Origin: Mermis nigrescens
Taxonomy: Eukaryota; Nematoda; Enoplea; Mermithida; Mermithidae
NCBI GenBank assembly: GCA_036768485.1
Contig: JAVLUZ010000402.1
Coordinates: 124,001 to 188,000 of the forward strand
Length of the DNA stretch: 64,000 bases
Direction: 5' to 3'
Shown: positions 1 through 13,302 of the stretch, in pieces
Layout: every line of letters starts with the position of its first letter
Position numbering within the stretch: position 1 is the stretch's first letter
Made by a program: the position numbers and the translations under genes
The notes under the pieces: generated by a model
Told to the model about the DNA's origin: nothing
Seen by the model: the letters and a program-made list of their open reading frames with translations, nothing else
Databases searched by the model: none

Positions 1-2146
1 AAACATCAGTTGTAAACTATTTAACACCACTTTTAAGTGTAAGCAAGCGCGCTTAACTGGTGCATCACGTTTAATTCGTGGTACATTTTTAGACTTGGAA
101 TCATGTCTAGACTCTAAGCGGAAAAGTTGGCAGAAAAAAACGAGTCAGAAACACGTGTAACACCCAATTGTTTTTATTTCCCAAAAAAGTTAAATATTGA
201 TGTAAATAAATGCCATTAGCTGTAACATGTACCCCGTAGAAAGTACTTTATTATTATTCTATTCGACTTATCCTGACTTTTAAACAGAGAAAGTGGTGTG
301 CAAAAAAGCGGACAAAAAGTATTTTCTACCGTCCGCTACATTGCAAAATTTTAAAATCTGAACTTAACCCCCAATAGAGTGTAAAAAATTCGGTTCGGGT
401 CAGTGTAGCCTATGAATTGTAGTACGTTTGTGTGTGGAAATTTTCTGTATCGCAAAATATTTGAGATACTTACCAATCAAAATAGGGAAGAACATGTTTC
501 TTAGCTCAATTTACACCCTGATTTCGAACTTTACACCGCCATAAATAACTGGAAATTGCGTTTTTTAAATGCGGTTTGCTGAGACGTATATTTAGCCCTT
601 AATAAGCATTTAATTCGTACTTTATTTAATTTATCCTAACTTATAAGTGGAAAAGTAAACAGAAAAATCTTAGACAAAATCTGTTTTCTGCACCATATAC
701 TAAAGAGTAAACTTTAAACCCCCTAGATCTAACTCCGTATCAAGCGTAAAAAAGTTTGCTGGTAAGCAGAAGGTAGCCCATAAACCATAGTACATTTTTA
801 TTAAAAAAAATTTCTTGAGACTCATAAACGGAGTTGCTGGCAGATATAAACAAGTCGAAAACTCGACTAAAATGTATTCTTTTCTCTGAAATTTACACAC
901 TCTTTACACTCCTATTCGAGAACTAATGCGGCATATAAATAACAAATGATGGCATCTACATAGAGAATTCTATCTTCGACAATTCTGCACTCTTAAATTT
1001 TATTAGGCATCTACAGAAAGACGTGTATACATGCTGCAGAAAAAAACCACCAAAATTTGCTATATGTTATAATCTTACATCAAAAGTTTACACGCTTATT
1101 ACAACTCAATATGGAGTGTCAACAAAAAAGAGCGCATAATCTTATTTATTATCTATATTTGGAAAAAACCGCACTTCCCAGATGTGTTCCGTCATAGCTG
1201 TAGCAGGGTTGCACAGGTGTTAGGAGAAGCAAAGTAGGTCTGAAGTTGAAGAATAGTGCATTTATGATAATAAAAATAAATATTTATCAAGGACGAGTCG
1301 AAAACCTCTGAAATAAGGAAAATCTGATCAAACAAATGCTGTACAAGTTATCTATCGGCATCAGAAAATAGATGTATAATTCAAAGTTCACCTCTTCTTA
1401 CCTCAACAAACACTGGCTGTAGAAAAGTTTAAAAGTCAGACTCGTTATTCTGACCTACGGAGAACATTTTTTTAAAAAATTCATCATCCTCGACGCTCTG
1501 GACGGAGAAAATTTTTCAGTGTAAAGTTTACACCTGCATTAATAACGCAATATTGATTGTAAAGAAAAAAATAAATTTTGACGTGTAGCGCTTAGGACGA
1601 GGCACATTTTGAAGATAAATACCACTTTCTGTATACTAAGAGGAGAACACGACAAGAAAAAATATTTTTTTTGTATAAGATTTGTTTGCAATACACCGCC
1701 TCTAAATTTGGAAATATTACTTTGAAAAAAAAATAAAAAAGACTCCCCTAGATTTTATAACCGTCTACTATTTGAAACCAATCAGACTGAGTAGAATGTA
1801 AAACTGAGTTAGACATGCTATTGCACATGAAAACAGTAAAAACCGTCTAATTTACACTCCTGTGCAACAACCAATGAGTATAAAGAAATTTTTGAGACCA
1901 GATTCGTGACCTACTAATCAGGGAAAACATTTTAAAAACCCTCCGCCAATCATTTGAATTTTTGGTGTAAACTTTACACACTCACGACTAGCTCGGTATT
2001 GAGTGTACACAAAAAAGGGGGTCCTAAGTTTTTTATTATCTAGCTATTAAAACAACCGCACCTCTCAGATGTGTGCTGTTATAGCTGTGAGAGGGACATA
2101 TGTTGAGGCACCCAAGTATATTATAGGTACGCGCTAACGCGCTACC
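1..2146 (-). repeat. Palindrome-rich repeat R, copy 1 (runs off window start)
   Basis: About 2.1 kb that is the reverse complement of 20634-22960, with many substitutions and small indels. It is made of diverged sub-units of roughly 300 bp. These carry the palindrome GTGTAAAGTTTACAC or half-sites of it, for example near 509, 888, 1085, 1520 and 1965, and each also has a TCTGACT-like stretch. A 125-bp block is present twice inside this copy (about 1115-1240 and 1995-2120). The right end is a short palindrome (2126-2146, TAGGTACGCG...GCGCTACC). No coding region is recognised. Family unknown; it could be a satellite-bearing non-autonomous transposon. Confidence 0.6.
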
Positions 2147-2148
2147 AA

Positions 2149-3789
<1,641 letters not shown>

Positions 3790-3889
3790 NNNNNNNNNNN
3801 NNNNNNNNNNNNNNNNNNNNNNNNNNNNNNNNNNNNNNNNNNNNNNNNNNNNNNNNNNNNNNNNNNNNNNNNNNNNNNNNNNNNNNNNN
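3790..3889. other. Assembly gap (100 N)
   Basis: Exactly 100 N, the usual placeholder for a scaffold join of unknown size. Confidence 0.99.
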
Positions 3890-4150
3890 GGAAATCACGT
3901 ACGGGTACTTAAAAACATGATTAATCACTGAAAAAGAGCTTGCACCAAGTCAAAATTTTTGACCTTGTAAACCAGCGCGCGTGAAATTTAATGCGAAGCA
4001 ATCGAAAGCAGCAAACATGCGGCTTTCTCGAAAGAAAGCAGCAAACATGCGGCTTTCGAAAATACAAATCCAAATGTTTTTGCTTCTAGCGGCTAATTTA
4101 CTATGCAACTTTTTGCATTCTGTTTACAATGAGGCAAAGTTGAACATTGT
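3890..4150. other. Unassigned flank with small inverted and direct repeat
   Basis: No gene. A 20-bp block (AAAGCAGCAAACATGCGGCT) occurs twice at 4000-4060 and is flanked by CTTTCGAAAG-like palindromic joints. Confidence 0.4.
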
Positions 4151-4159
4151 ACAAAGTTG

Positions 4160-4400
4160 AACCCGACGCTATAAGATAGGACGTGATACGACATACTCAA
4201 CGCTATACAATAGGACGTGATGTAACATACCCCATGCTATACAATAGGACGTGATATAACATGCCCCATGCTTTAAGATAGGACGTGATATAACATACCC
4301 AGTGTTACAGGATAGGACGTAATATAACATACCCCATGCTACTATATAGGACGTGATATACTATACCCATTGCTATAACATATCCTGTGCTGTAAGATTG
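4160..4400 (+). repeat. 36-bp minisatellite (Helitron-associated), locus 1
   Basis: Imperfect tandem units built on GCTATAAGATAGGACGTGAT followed by ATAACATACCC, about 36 bp each and about seven units. The same array recurs at 48592-49160 and 54232-54860, always followed by a CATCAAAAATATGG array and a Helitron-type tail. Confidence 0.85.
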
Positions 4401-4404
4401 GTGT

Positions 4405-4830
4405 CCCAAAACATCAAAAATATGGTTTGCACCAAAAAAATCTTTAAGCATCCCAAAACATCAAAGAAATGGTTTTGACTAAAAAAATTTTTTTAACCTC
4501 TAAAAACATCAAAAGTATGGTTTTGGACCAAAAAGTTTTTTAATATTCCAAAACGTTAAAAATATGGTTATGATCAAACAAAATTTTTAAACATCCCAAA
4601 CCATCTAATGGTATAATTTCCAGAACATCCCAGAACATCAAAAATATGATTTAGGATAAAGAATTCTCAGAACCATTCTATAACGTCAACAATATGGATT
4701 TAATCAAAGAAATGGTTGACAAAAGACAGTTTTGAAAAATTTAAAAAATACAATATGTTTTTACCAACAATTTTTTTAGAAATATCCCAAAACATCAAAA
4801 GTCCCGAAAAATAAAAAAATACAAGAGACA
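4405..4830 (+). repeat. ~48-bp minisatellite, locus 1
   Basis: Tandem units with core CCCAAAACATCAAAAATATG then GTTTTGACCAAAAAAA, 45-60 bp each and degenerate. The same second array follows the 36-bp array at two other places in the window. Confidence 0.8.
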
Positions 4831-4863
4831 TCTCAGTCCCATACAGCTATCAGGCCTAAGTTC

Positions 4864-4893
4864 AGCCAGGGCAACGCCGGGCAGCTCAGCTAG
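4864..4893 (+). mobile_element. Helitron-type 3' terminus, locus 1
   Basis: GCCAGGGCAACGCCGGGC can fold as an imperfect hairpin and is followed at short distance by CAGCTAG. A GC-rich hairpin about 10 nt before CTAG is the hallmark of Helitron 3' ends. The left end is not identified, and no Rep/helicase is present, so the element is non-autonomous. Confidence 0.65.
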
Positions 4894-4998
4894 ATATAAA
4901 AATATAAAAACCGCTCGCCGATCCATTGCAGAGTCATTCAATTTTTATACTAATTACTGGTTAAAAGATATTATTTGTTTTACAAACACTCTAGCGAG

Positions 4999-5020
4999 AT
5001 GGGGCAGCGAAGCGCCCCAT
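4999..5020. other. GCGAAGC hairpin
   Basis: ATGGGGC...GCCCCAT encloses AGCGAAGC, giving a near-perfect stem closed by the GCGAAGC mini-hairpin. A similar 22-bp block lies at 60299-60320 in inverse orientation. Confidence 0.6.
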
Positions 5021-5029
5021 TTGCTAGTC

Positions 5030-5570
5030 TTAATAAAATGTGACGCGAAGCACGCGAAAATTTCGAAGAATATTTTGATAAAATATACTAAAAAAGCTTA
5101 GGAATCTTGCATATTGTGCCATTGACACAATAATTTCACAATGCTAATAAAGCTTAGAATCCTATTGTACTAATGCAAAGATTATTTCGTAGTGTTTAGA
5201 GTGCGCGCCAAAAACTGCGTAAACAATTTTAATAAAATATGGCGCAAAGCGCCGAAAACTTTGGAGAATTTTTGATGAAATATGCTCAAAAAACTTAGAA
5301 TCCTGTATATTGTGCCACCGCATCAATAATTTTATTATGCGAATTCAAAATCCTATTGCACTAATGCAAAGACAATTTTGTAGTGTGTCTGAGTGTGCGC
5401 CTGCGTGGCAAATAGACAGTTTTGATAGTAGTACGGTGCGAAGCGCCGAAAATTGTTAACAATGTCTTATAGGAATATGCGTCAAAAAAGCTCGAAACAT
5501 TATTGAACTGCCTATCTAAAATCACTGCGAAAGGCGAAAATTTTCGGTCATATGTTCTACGCAAATTTTA
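5030..5570 (+). repeat. ~190-bp tandem repeat with hairpins
   Basis: About 2.7 units. Each begins with TAAAATATGGCGCAAAGCGC-like hairpin sequence, then a GAATCCTGTATATTGTGCCA-like stretch, then CTATTGCACTAATGCAAAGA. The hairpin loop varies between units (GAA, AAA) while the GC stem is mostly kept. Confidence 0.7.
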
Positions 5571-5961
5571 ACTGCCAGGCAGGCGATCTCAAATGTTACT
5601 AGGTCATTGTGGCAAAGAATATGACACTTTCACCGCAGTCAAATTAAAGTGAGGATTGTTTTTAGCATTAATACAACTGCAGAAGAATGTTCTTAAACAA
5701 ATTACATAAATTATTTGACACGATTAGCTTCGAGCTTAAGAAGCATATGATGTATGTACATATGTCTGGCGCAAAGCGCCAGAAAATTCTGGAATTTTCC
5801 TATTCGATAACGCATTTTTTTGCAACATTGGTATGGCTTTTGGGGTATAGCCCCTGGCCCCTCTTGGACAAAAAATGCAATTATAGATGGTACGGCACGA
5901 TTGGAGGCGCAAAGCTAATTTTTAATTTTGAAGTAAACAACAAAATGTTGGGAAATGTATA

Positions 5962-6627
5962 CAGTGGCGGATCTAAGATTTTCATAACGAAGGGACGGTA
6001 TCACTAACTTTTCCAAAAACAGTCAAAAATAGGTCCGAAAATTTGCCCTGAACGCGCGAAATAGCGTTTTTTCGGTGTTTTACATTGTATACATTTACAT
6101 AAAATCACTTTTGATGCAATATTCTTAAAATTTTTAAAATTTTGAACAATTTTGAGCGAAAAAATCATTAAATTTCTTTAACTTTAACAAAAATCTGGCG
6201 CGAAGCGCGGAAAAATTTGTGAAATTAAGGCGGATAGACGTCTAAAAGCATGATTTACTGCTTGATATCCTGTATTTATAGCATTTGATGCAAAACATCG
6301 AAATTTTTTAATTGAAAATAGAAGAAAACTATGCAAAAATAGCAGTTTCCGCAGTTAAAATTGTTCTGAAACCTATGCACGTGAACAGAAAGTGGCTTCC
6401 AGGCACTGTTTTTTTGTACAAGGTCAGTTTGTACCGAATTTTGGGTAGGTACTATATGAGATAGCATGGTAGCGACTTTAGAGTGGTAAAAACAGATTTG
6501 TTCGACCTTTGATAGTGTATTTTAGCTGATTCCTGAGTTTGTGAGGGCAAAAATCATTAAGAATCGTCTTAAAACGGCGCGAAGCCCGAAAAATTCGACA
6601 TTTTCCCTTCGAAATGCGACTCCTGCT
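5962..6627 (+). mobile_element. hAT family C element, truncated copy
   Basis: Starts with CAGTGGCGGATCTAAG and runs collinear with the complete family C element at 44052-45107, including the nested family E segment (from about 6396). It breaks off at about 6627 next to a GCGCGTTAGCGCG palindrome, so the right terminus is lost. Non-coding. Confidence 0.75.
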
Positions 6628-6630
6628 ATC

Positions 6631-6672
6631 ATAGGTAGCGCGTTAGCGCGTACCTACGTATGTACCTACATA
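6631..6672. repeat. Short palindrome AGGTAGCGCGTTAGCGCGTACCT
   Basis: Related to the outer end of repeat R (2126-2146 and 20634-20662). It sits exactly where the family C copy is broken and continues as TACGTATGTACCTACATATG. Confidence 0.6.
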
Positions 6673-6699
6673 TGTAACTGGAGTTAAAAGGAGGCTACA

Positions 6700-7268
6700 C
6701 AAAGTTCTATAGTCTGTTTCATTTATCCGAGAGGCTTTTTCAGCAAATCTTTTCGGAGGCTACAGTAACTCTATGTATGTATGTTTCCTAAGGTCGTTTA
6801 GAGATCACTATTGCTATATGTATAAGAAAAAAGTTTTTTTCAATAAAATTTTGTATGACATAATTTATTCTCGTCTTTCAGCAGATCACACAACATGCGG
6901 ACGAAAGTTGCGCGGTCAGACTGTCGTAATTTGACCAAAACACAATATAATAACATTTTAAATATCGCCGCAAACTTCCGCTTAGCACACTGGTAAAACG
7001 TCTGATTTTCGTCGAAGCAACACGGGTTCGATTTCACTTGCGACATTTTTATTTACTAAACTTACTGTAGTATGTCCCATCACTGCTCAAACTGCTTGTA
7101 TTGAGTTTATATGGACGGTTTAGTGCATTAAAAATGAAAGAATGACAAACGCTCGCCCCATTCAACTTTTCCGTCGAGTTACAGTAAATCGCTTGTGTAA
7201 GTATATTGTAGTCTTCGAAAAATTTACTGAAAAAGCTCTCCGAATAAATGAAACAGGCTATAGACACG
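6700..7268. mobile_element. MITE-like element with ~75-bp inverted repeats
   Basis: 6701-6775 (CTATAGTCTGTTTCATTTAT...) pairs with 7190-7265 (...ATAAATGAAACAGGCTATAG). The arms are imperfect inverted repeats around about 400 bp that contain a tRNA-like stretch. No transposase. The target duplication could not be fixed. Confidence 0.5.
6967..7044 (+). tRNA. tRNA-like sequence (probable pseudogene)
   Basis: Has an A-box-like TAGCACACTGGTAAAACG and a B-box-like GGGTTCGATTTC at tRNA-like spacing. GCCGCAA at the 5' side can pair with TTGCGAC at the 3' side at six of seven positions. The D-arm region is too long and the T-stem is poor, so a functional tRNA is unlikely. It may be a relic or part of a tRNA-derived SINE. 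Confidence 0.25.
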
Positions 7269-7726
7269 GAGATAAAGGAGGTCAGTCATGATAGACAGAA
7301 GCTCAACAGCGTGCGGGTTAGAATTATTAAGGGAAATCATTGTTTATTAGGATTACTATAATAAACTGGCATTCGCTGCTGTTCAGCACCCTATTTTCCC
7401 CAGCGATTTAGTTGGCATTACAGAACAGACCAGTGATCGGACGGAGGCCGAGGCCTCGGCCTCGGCAATCCTCGGCATTTTTTGGAGCCTCGGCCTCGGC
7501 GCCGAGGGCGAAGCTAAGAAGTGCCGAGGCGCCGAGGGTTAAAATCAAATTTGAATAAGTTTAATATATCCGTTAAATATTAACTATTTAGAATGCATCT
7601 GCAGTACACAGCTATTTTTTACCTATAGATTTTCTTATGGTTTTAGTCGCGTACCCAGTTACACCAAGTTACATACAGCAAAGTGCCAATTTATTCTTCA
7701 TGTGATGACTAAGTTTTAATTCTCAT

Positions 7727-9220
7727 ACAAATACAATACAAATATTTTATTTTCGTCGCACAAAAAAAGAACACAATAAGAAAAGAAACATTAATATACA
7801 ATGAAATACAATTATAAATAAACATTCGACATGAATCATCATACAAAATCACATATTCTAAAAGCAAGAAATTATTAATTAAAGTACATTTATACGAGAT
7901 TAGTGCAAAAGACGAAGGTAGGCGCGCAGGCTAAATAAATTATGCACTTAGAACACGCCCTCTAGCAAATACCCCGTCAGATCAACTTTTTCAACTTTTC
8001 ACGGAGGGAAGCAACACTAGGAGATCTTACAACAGCTTCAGGAGAGAATTCCATACGTGAATCCACCTATTGGATAAATCATACCCACGAACATCAAGCC
8101 GAAAAGGAGTGCATTCACATTTCATTGAATTTTGAGCACGCGTGTTGTTTTCACAAAAAGTAAAAAAGTCGGCTTGCTGCAAAACGCATCTACCACTCAA
8201 TATCTGATACATCATACACAGATCACTACGCAATCTGCGAATCTCCAGGCTATCCAATTCTAAGGAACTGAGTCTTTCAGCATAAGAAAGTCCCCGAAAT
8301 CCAATAATTTTACGTGTAAATTTCCTTTGAACATTTTCGATCATTGAAACATGGGTCTTACGGTATGGATTCCAAACAGTGCTACAATACTCAAGAAGCG
8401 GTCTGACGTAAACAGTAAAAGCCCTAGACATATTTAGTTTATTTTTAGAAGCAAATGATTTCGATATTAGCATAGCCCTAGCATAAGCTCTACGCGTTAT
8501 ATCATTATAGTGGAAATTAAAATCAAGTTTACTTGATACGTAAACACTAAATCCTTTACAGAATTTACACTCTGTTCTACAGTCAGGTCAGAAATTCTAT
8601 AAGAATGCTTGGGATTTCCAAAACCTAGATATAACACGTAGCATTTTTCAGTAGCAATTTTTAACTGCCAATCCTTGGACCAGACTACGAGTTTAGCGAT
8701 ATCATCTTGAAGTTGGTGTGATTGCTAGATAAATTATAAGCTTGACGTCATCGGCAAAAGGCAAACTTTGCTATTTAAGCGGTCGCTAATGTCATTTATG
8801 AATAAAACAAAAAGAATCGGGCCAAGTATACTGCCCTGAGGAACACCGCTAGTGACAGATTTTTCGCTCGAAAACTGACCGTTAATAACAACCCTTTGAG
8901 TCCTATCGCTCAAAAAACAAGTTAACCAACTCAATAAATCTCCAGAAAATCCAAAAGTTTCCAGTTTATAAATTAATTTACGGTGAACTACAGTGTCGAA
9001 AGCTTTAGAAAAATCAATGTAGATAACATCAACAGTGTTTTTTTCATCAATTAATTTAGTCCATTCATTTTTGCACTTTAGTGATTGCAATTCACACGAT
9101 TTACCCTTTTGGAAACCAAACTGACCGGAGGAGATCAAATTATTCTCACGTAAATGTGCTTGCATCGTACTGTTAATTATAGATTCCATGATCTTACACG
9201 TAATACAACATAACGATATC
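7727..9220 (-). mobile_element. CR1-like LINE, 5'-truncated, nested in hAT-A
   Basis: The sister hAT copy at about 35070 lacks this segment, which defines both junctions. The 3' end (left side) finishes in degenerate TTGTATTTGT units. The 5' truncation falls just before a SLCCITCKIMESI stretch of the reverse transcriptase. It encodes the C-terminal half of ORF2, broken by frameshifts. Confidence 0.85.
8027..9218 (-). pseudogene. Reverse transcriptase fragment (CR1/Jockey-like ORF2)
   Basis: Reading leftwards from 9218: CKIMESI, then GQFGFQKGKSC, then RT motif A YIDFSKAFDTVVH, then motif B GVPQGSILGPILF. The FADD motif C can be seen only after a frameshift near 8755 (FAFADDVKLI). The C-terminal part (8473-8027) has RPLLEYCSTVWNP, MIENVQRKFTRKI and YAERL...LEIRRLRSDLCMMY, typical of CR1/Jockey ORF2 tails. 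At least two frame breaks (8740-8760 and 8473-8560) and the missing N-terminus make it non-functional. The family is clear; the exact clade is not. Confidence 0.85.
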
Positions 9221-10153
9221 TACATGGCTTGGAAATACACATTTCCAAATGGGGAGGGGGGTGAGGGGGGTTATTACCCTCCTCTCAGGGTAGAAGACTC
9301 AAGTCACTGTCAGACGATTTTCGGTGAAAATCTTTTGAATAATTTTTAGATTAATTTTTACTATGGCAAAAGTGCAGCTAACTATTAGAATTTCACGAAG
9401 TGATACAGTATTTTTGAATGTAAGCAAGAGTGAATAGACAAACTATGACTATAAAACATGCATGCAACAGCTCAAAATTTTCGGGAGGGGCTCCTCGGCA
9501 TACATGTAACGGCTTGAAATTTCGGGTAGGGGTCCCTGGCCATTTTTAGAAGGAGGGGGGATTAGCGACTCTAATTTTATGTCAAAAATGGCAAAAGAAC
9601 CTAAAAATAGCCAACAAGGCGCAAATTTTCGCCAAAAATGGGGGAGGGTGGGTCAAAATTTTCTGACGCTGGAGGGGAAGGGTGTGGGGAGGACGTCCAA
9701 CCCTGGGTGGATGGGGAATTCCCCAAACCCCCTGCTACACGTATGGTTTTCGGCCATTTTTATGGGAGAGGGGGTAAATGATCACGAATTTTCGGCCGAA
9801 AATCGCAAAAACGCACCTAAAAATGGCCAATAAATACAGGTTTTGCCAAAAACCAGTTTCGGCTCGTGCATTTTTTGGAGCCAAAGTGATATTAATTATA
9901 TCGTTTTTCAGTATATTTTAGGAAATTTCAAAAAATTTTTTGGCGCTTCGCGCAAAATATTGCTAATATACTGTATTCAGATTGAAGCAGGGGGAATAAA
10001 TACTCCAAAATCAATTTTTGTGTAATCTAGGCATCTTTATGCAGATTTAAATATCATTTATATCTATTTATACTGTTTTTAAAAATTTCATGCAAAATAA
10101 GTACTATTTAATAACTTTGCACTTTTTTGCCGTTCAAAGATAAAATTGACTAA

Positions 10154-11123
10154 AGCCCGAAACATACTTCACGCGATTCACGCCCGCAAAGGGGGTTTGC
10201 GGCCACAGTATACCTAAAAATGTGACGTTATGGCGCAAAACTGGCGCAGCGAAATTCATCTGCCGCTTTGCATCACCTAGGCATACTTCACGCGGTGCAG
10301 TCGCCGCAGCGGCGAGTAAAAAATGGCGCCAACTGGGCGACCCTTCGCCGCTTTGCTGCCACCTTTGCTCAATGTTGGCATACTCCGCGCGAATTGCCGC
10401 AATGATAACGCGTTGATTTCTTTCATAATCGATTTTTTTAAAATCGGCGAAAGCTCATTTAAATTCATTTATGCATTTACAATGTAGAAATGACATTTAC
10501 AATGTAGAAATACAAGAAATGACAAAACTTTAGAATCAATGACTGAACGTCTTGCATCCTGCATGAATTTTTTAACACCATTTATTCAAAAGACAAGTAT
10601 GTGCGCAATAATTAAAAGCTACACAACAAATTGGAGAAAGTCCGATCAAAAACGTACAAATCCAGTACTGCCACATACGTACTTCTATGACATTTCAAAA
10701 TCGACGTAGATCATTTGCGCTCACATAGATATGTACTTCATTATAGATTCAGAGCAGATCAATACCAGCGCACCTCATTAGCATTCACGAGGAAAGTCCA
10801 AACGTTTAGACTTCTGTGGCGCGGCGAAAAATTCACAAAAATGCTAAAAATAGACATTATTTGCTTCTCGCTGCGCGGTGAAGTATGCCATGAAAAGCGG
10901 CAAAAAAAAGTGGACTTTTAGCGAATTGGGTTGTGGCGCGGCGGCCGCTTGAAGTATGCCTTGGGCCGCTTGAAGTATGCCTTGAAATGCGGCGCGGCAA
11001 ACTTCAACGCGCCTTGCCGCGCGGCGCCAGGAAGTATGCCATGGGTCAGCGCGAATTCGGTGCGGCGACCACTGCAGCAAATTTGCGCCGTTCGCCCGCG
11101 CCACGTGAAGTATGTTTCGGGCT
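10154..11123. mobile_element. Harbinger-like non-autonomous element nested in hAT-A
   Basis: The first 20 bp, AGCCCGAAACATACTTCACG, are repeated inverted at the right end (11104-11123). Both sides carry TAA (10151-10153 and 11124-11126). The sister hAT-B copy has an empty site with one TAA at about 34134. A 3-bp TAA/TTA duplication suggests PIF/Harbinger. The interior is GC-rich and carries repeated GAAGTATGCC (right half) and its complement GGCATACTTC (left half) beside GCGGCG. It has no transposase. Confidence 0.8.
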
Positions 11124-11351
11124 TAATTTATCCTGGTGTTGCATTGGATTTCTAAGCACAGTAGTGCTTATTACAAGATTTAATTGGCATATTACAATAT
11201 CTGTAATATTTCTGATTTTGTATTACAAGTTGTTTTAGCTTTCTCAGTCGAGTTTTATGTGTAAATTTCATCAAAAACTGATAAAATTTTAGCGCTTCGC
11301 GCCGAACTAATATTATCAACTAAATTCAAGCCGAATTATCGCATTTAGGGC

Positions 11352-11710
11352 CACAGTTTTTTGCATTCGGCAAAGATTTTTCATAATGTACAGAATCTTT
11401 TTGGGACCGTCTTTGTACATGCACAAAGATTTTGGAGAGACAAAAACTGTAAAAAGGTGTAAAATTTCCGAAAATTTTCGGCGCATCAATAATGGTCTGT
11501 CCTATATATCTTTAAAATAGTAGAATTTGCATTTAGAATGGAAAAATGTCAGAAACCCAGGAATTAGCTTAAGATACACTACCAAAGGTCGAAAAACCCT
11601 ATTTACCACACTAAATCGCTACCGTACCATACTATAATAGTAAACAAAAATTTGCATGTACAAAATGTTCAAAGACTTCTGGATACCATCTTTGTACATG
11701 TAAAAAGACT
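11352..11710 (-). mobile_element. Family E hAT MITE nested in hAT-A
   Basis: Begins CACAGTTTTTTGCATTCGGC and ends ...TACATGTAAAAAGACTG. It is collinear with the other family E copies (33515-33905, 41202-41616, 44487-44915) and contains a GCGCTTCGCGCC-related hairpin upstream plus the TGTACATGCACAAAG palindromic modules. Confidence 0.7.
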
Positions 11711-12556
11711 GCATGCCAGTTGCAGGTCACACACTGGCAGTATGTAAAAATGAGCATGTTTAAAAATGTATTTATATAAAATATCTACAAAAATTTGTTT
11801 ACTCATACAAAGACACTACTTAATTTACTGGTCCCATGTTTTGGGATTTCACCCTTCTCTCAACTCTAAACCTTTGGGAAACTATGATCGGAAAGTACAG
11901 TGCAGTTTCTGTCATATTGCCTGCCACACCAGGAGTGGATGACTGAAAAAGCGTGCTTAAACATGCATTACTGCAAAAGCGAGCACAACAATGGCTGCAG
12001 TTCTGTCTTAACTTAGCTTATTTCGTTTGTTTGTGTATTTCTTCAACACTGTTTTCTTATTTATAGTAATAAAAGTTTTTAAGTGCTTGTTCAGCCATAT
12101 TTTTTATCAACTTTTCCAAGTCTTCATCAAAGGCAACTCGTTAAATTAAGTATGCTTTCATGCTGCTGACTTTATTCAATAAATCCTTCACACATTTAAT
12201 CTACTATTATTGAAAATAAAAATGAATTGTTTGACATTCTGATAAAGTGTTTAATATTATGATTATTCTCTAGCTCATGTGCGTACAAAATATTCTAAGA
12301 GTACTATTTATGGGTATAGGTATATAAGCTTGACCCTCAGCATTACCCTCGGCCTCGGCCTCAGCCGAGAGCAGAGGATTCTAAGTCGCCTCGGCCTCAG
12401 CTGAGGCCGAGGGTCAAAAGTACCCTCAGTCCGATCACTGGAACAGACCCAAAATTTTTGTCCCTATTTTCCACTTTTTTTATTTGTTGGAGATCTAAAG
12501 TCGTTCAATAATAGAGCGCCCTTATTGAAAAATCTTTGTCTTAGTTGAAAAAGTTG

Positions 12557-13178
12557 GTACCTATTTACTTTAGTCCCTATTGAATTTTTTTCCATCTTTT
12601 CTAATGTTAGGGTATATACAGGGTGAATTTTTTCTATCTTTTTAGCATCAGAGTTTTCAAACAACTTTTCCCAAGACAGAGAATAACTTTCAGGCGTCAG
12701 GTTTTGACCCTCCAACCTATTGCTCTACAGTGCAACATGTTACGAATCGGTACAGCCACCTTCTCATAAGAAATAAAAACGAAGTTATAAGGGAAAGATT
12801 TATTTCATCCATGTCTCAGTAACAACATATACCAAAAATACCTAAAAACGGTGTAAAATGTATGGATTTGGTCCAATAAGTGGTAAAAAGCATCCTGCTT
12901 AAAGATCTTTCTCCACATAAACTCTGCGAGGTAGTGTCCAGCAATGCCTGGTGCGTACCATACCAGGCTTTATGCTTCTGCTTCGCTTTTTGCCTCGTCG
13001 ATTCAATGTGATTAGTGCAAGCTCCAATAATCGGGTTGACGAAATTATTTGAATGGTTTACGGTTAGGTGTTGATAACCATTGGGCAGTGCAGAAATAAT
13101 AGATATATCATAATGCTGTATATACCCTAATGTTAAAAAATATAGAAAAATTTGATAGCGACTAAAGTAAACAAGTGC
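12557..13178. repeat. Inverted repeat around Merlin relic
   Basis: 12557-12620 (TTTACTTTAGTCCCTATTG ... GGGTATATACAG) and 13117-13178 are imperfect inverted repeats of about 62 bp. The right arm is read as part of the Merlin-like open frame, so the arms may be remnants of element ends or a local inverted duplication. Confidence 0.5.
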
Positions 13179-13199
13179 CAAAAAGTTTACACGTAGCAA
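12805..13199 (-). pseudogene. Merlin (ISXO2-like DDE) transposase C-terminal fragment
   Basis: The - strand frame reads LPNGYQHLTVNHSNNFVNP, then GACTNHIESTRQKAK and WYGTHQALLD. This matches the conserved C-terminal part of ISXO2-like / IS1595-type transposases used by Merlin transposons (the ...HLTVNHS-NFV-P-TGA-T--IE motif). A shift of frame near 12950 is needed to continue with YLAEFMWRKIFKQD and reach the stop at 12805-12807. The N-terminal part, with the first catalytic aspartates, is absent. It is therefore a dead fragment. Confidence 0.75.
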
Positions 13200-13280
13200 C
13201 CGTTACTTAAGCTTCACCTGAAAAATGAAAGGCACGCGTTGCTTATTTGCTGGCGCGTGCATTTTTTTAAAACCCACCCA

Positions 13281-13302
13281 GGTGTTCCGTGCTAGGTCCG
13301 AT
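13281..13302. repeat. Left half of 45-bp palindromic element N
   Basis: GGTGTTCCGTGCTAGGTC here pairs with GACCTAACACGGAACGCC at 19411-19428. The two halves were one palindrome before element M inserted. A complete relative is at 20210-20252. Confidence 0.8.

Larger units (their letters stand above)
7431..12440 (+). mobile_element. hAT-like element family A (5.0 kb, nested insertions)
   Basis: Ends CAGTGATCGGACGGAGG and, inverted, CAGTGATCGGACTGAGG, with a perfect 8-bp target duplication GAACAGAC at 7423-7430 and 12441-12448. CAGTG ends plus an 8-bp duplication fit hAT. Both subterminal regions carry arrays of CCTCGG/CCGAGG. A 3.05-kb sister copy in opposite orientation lies at 32323-35373. 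The extra length here comes mainly from a LINE (7727-9220) and a Harbinger-like element (10154-11123). No hAT transposase is readable, so the element is non-autonomous. Confidence 0.9.

Noticed and set aside
10844..11238. Alanine/arginine-rich frames
   Set aside because: They arise from the GC-rich repeats of the Harbinger-like element; overlapping frames on both strands are equally open and show no domain.
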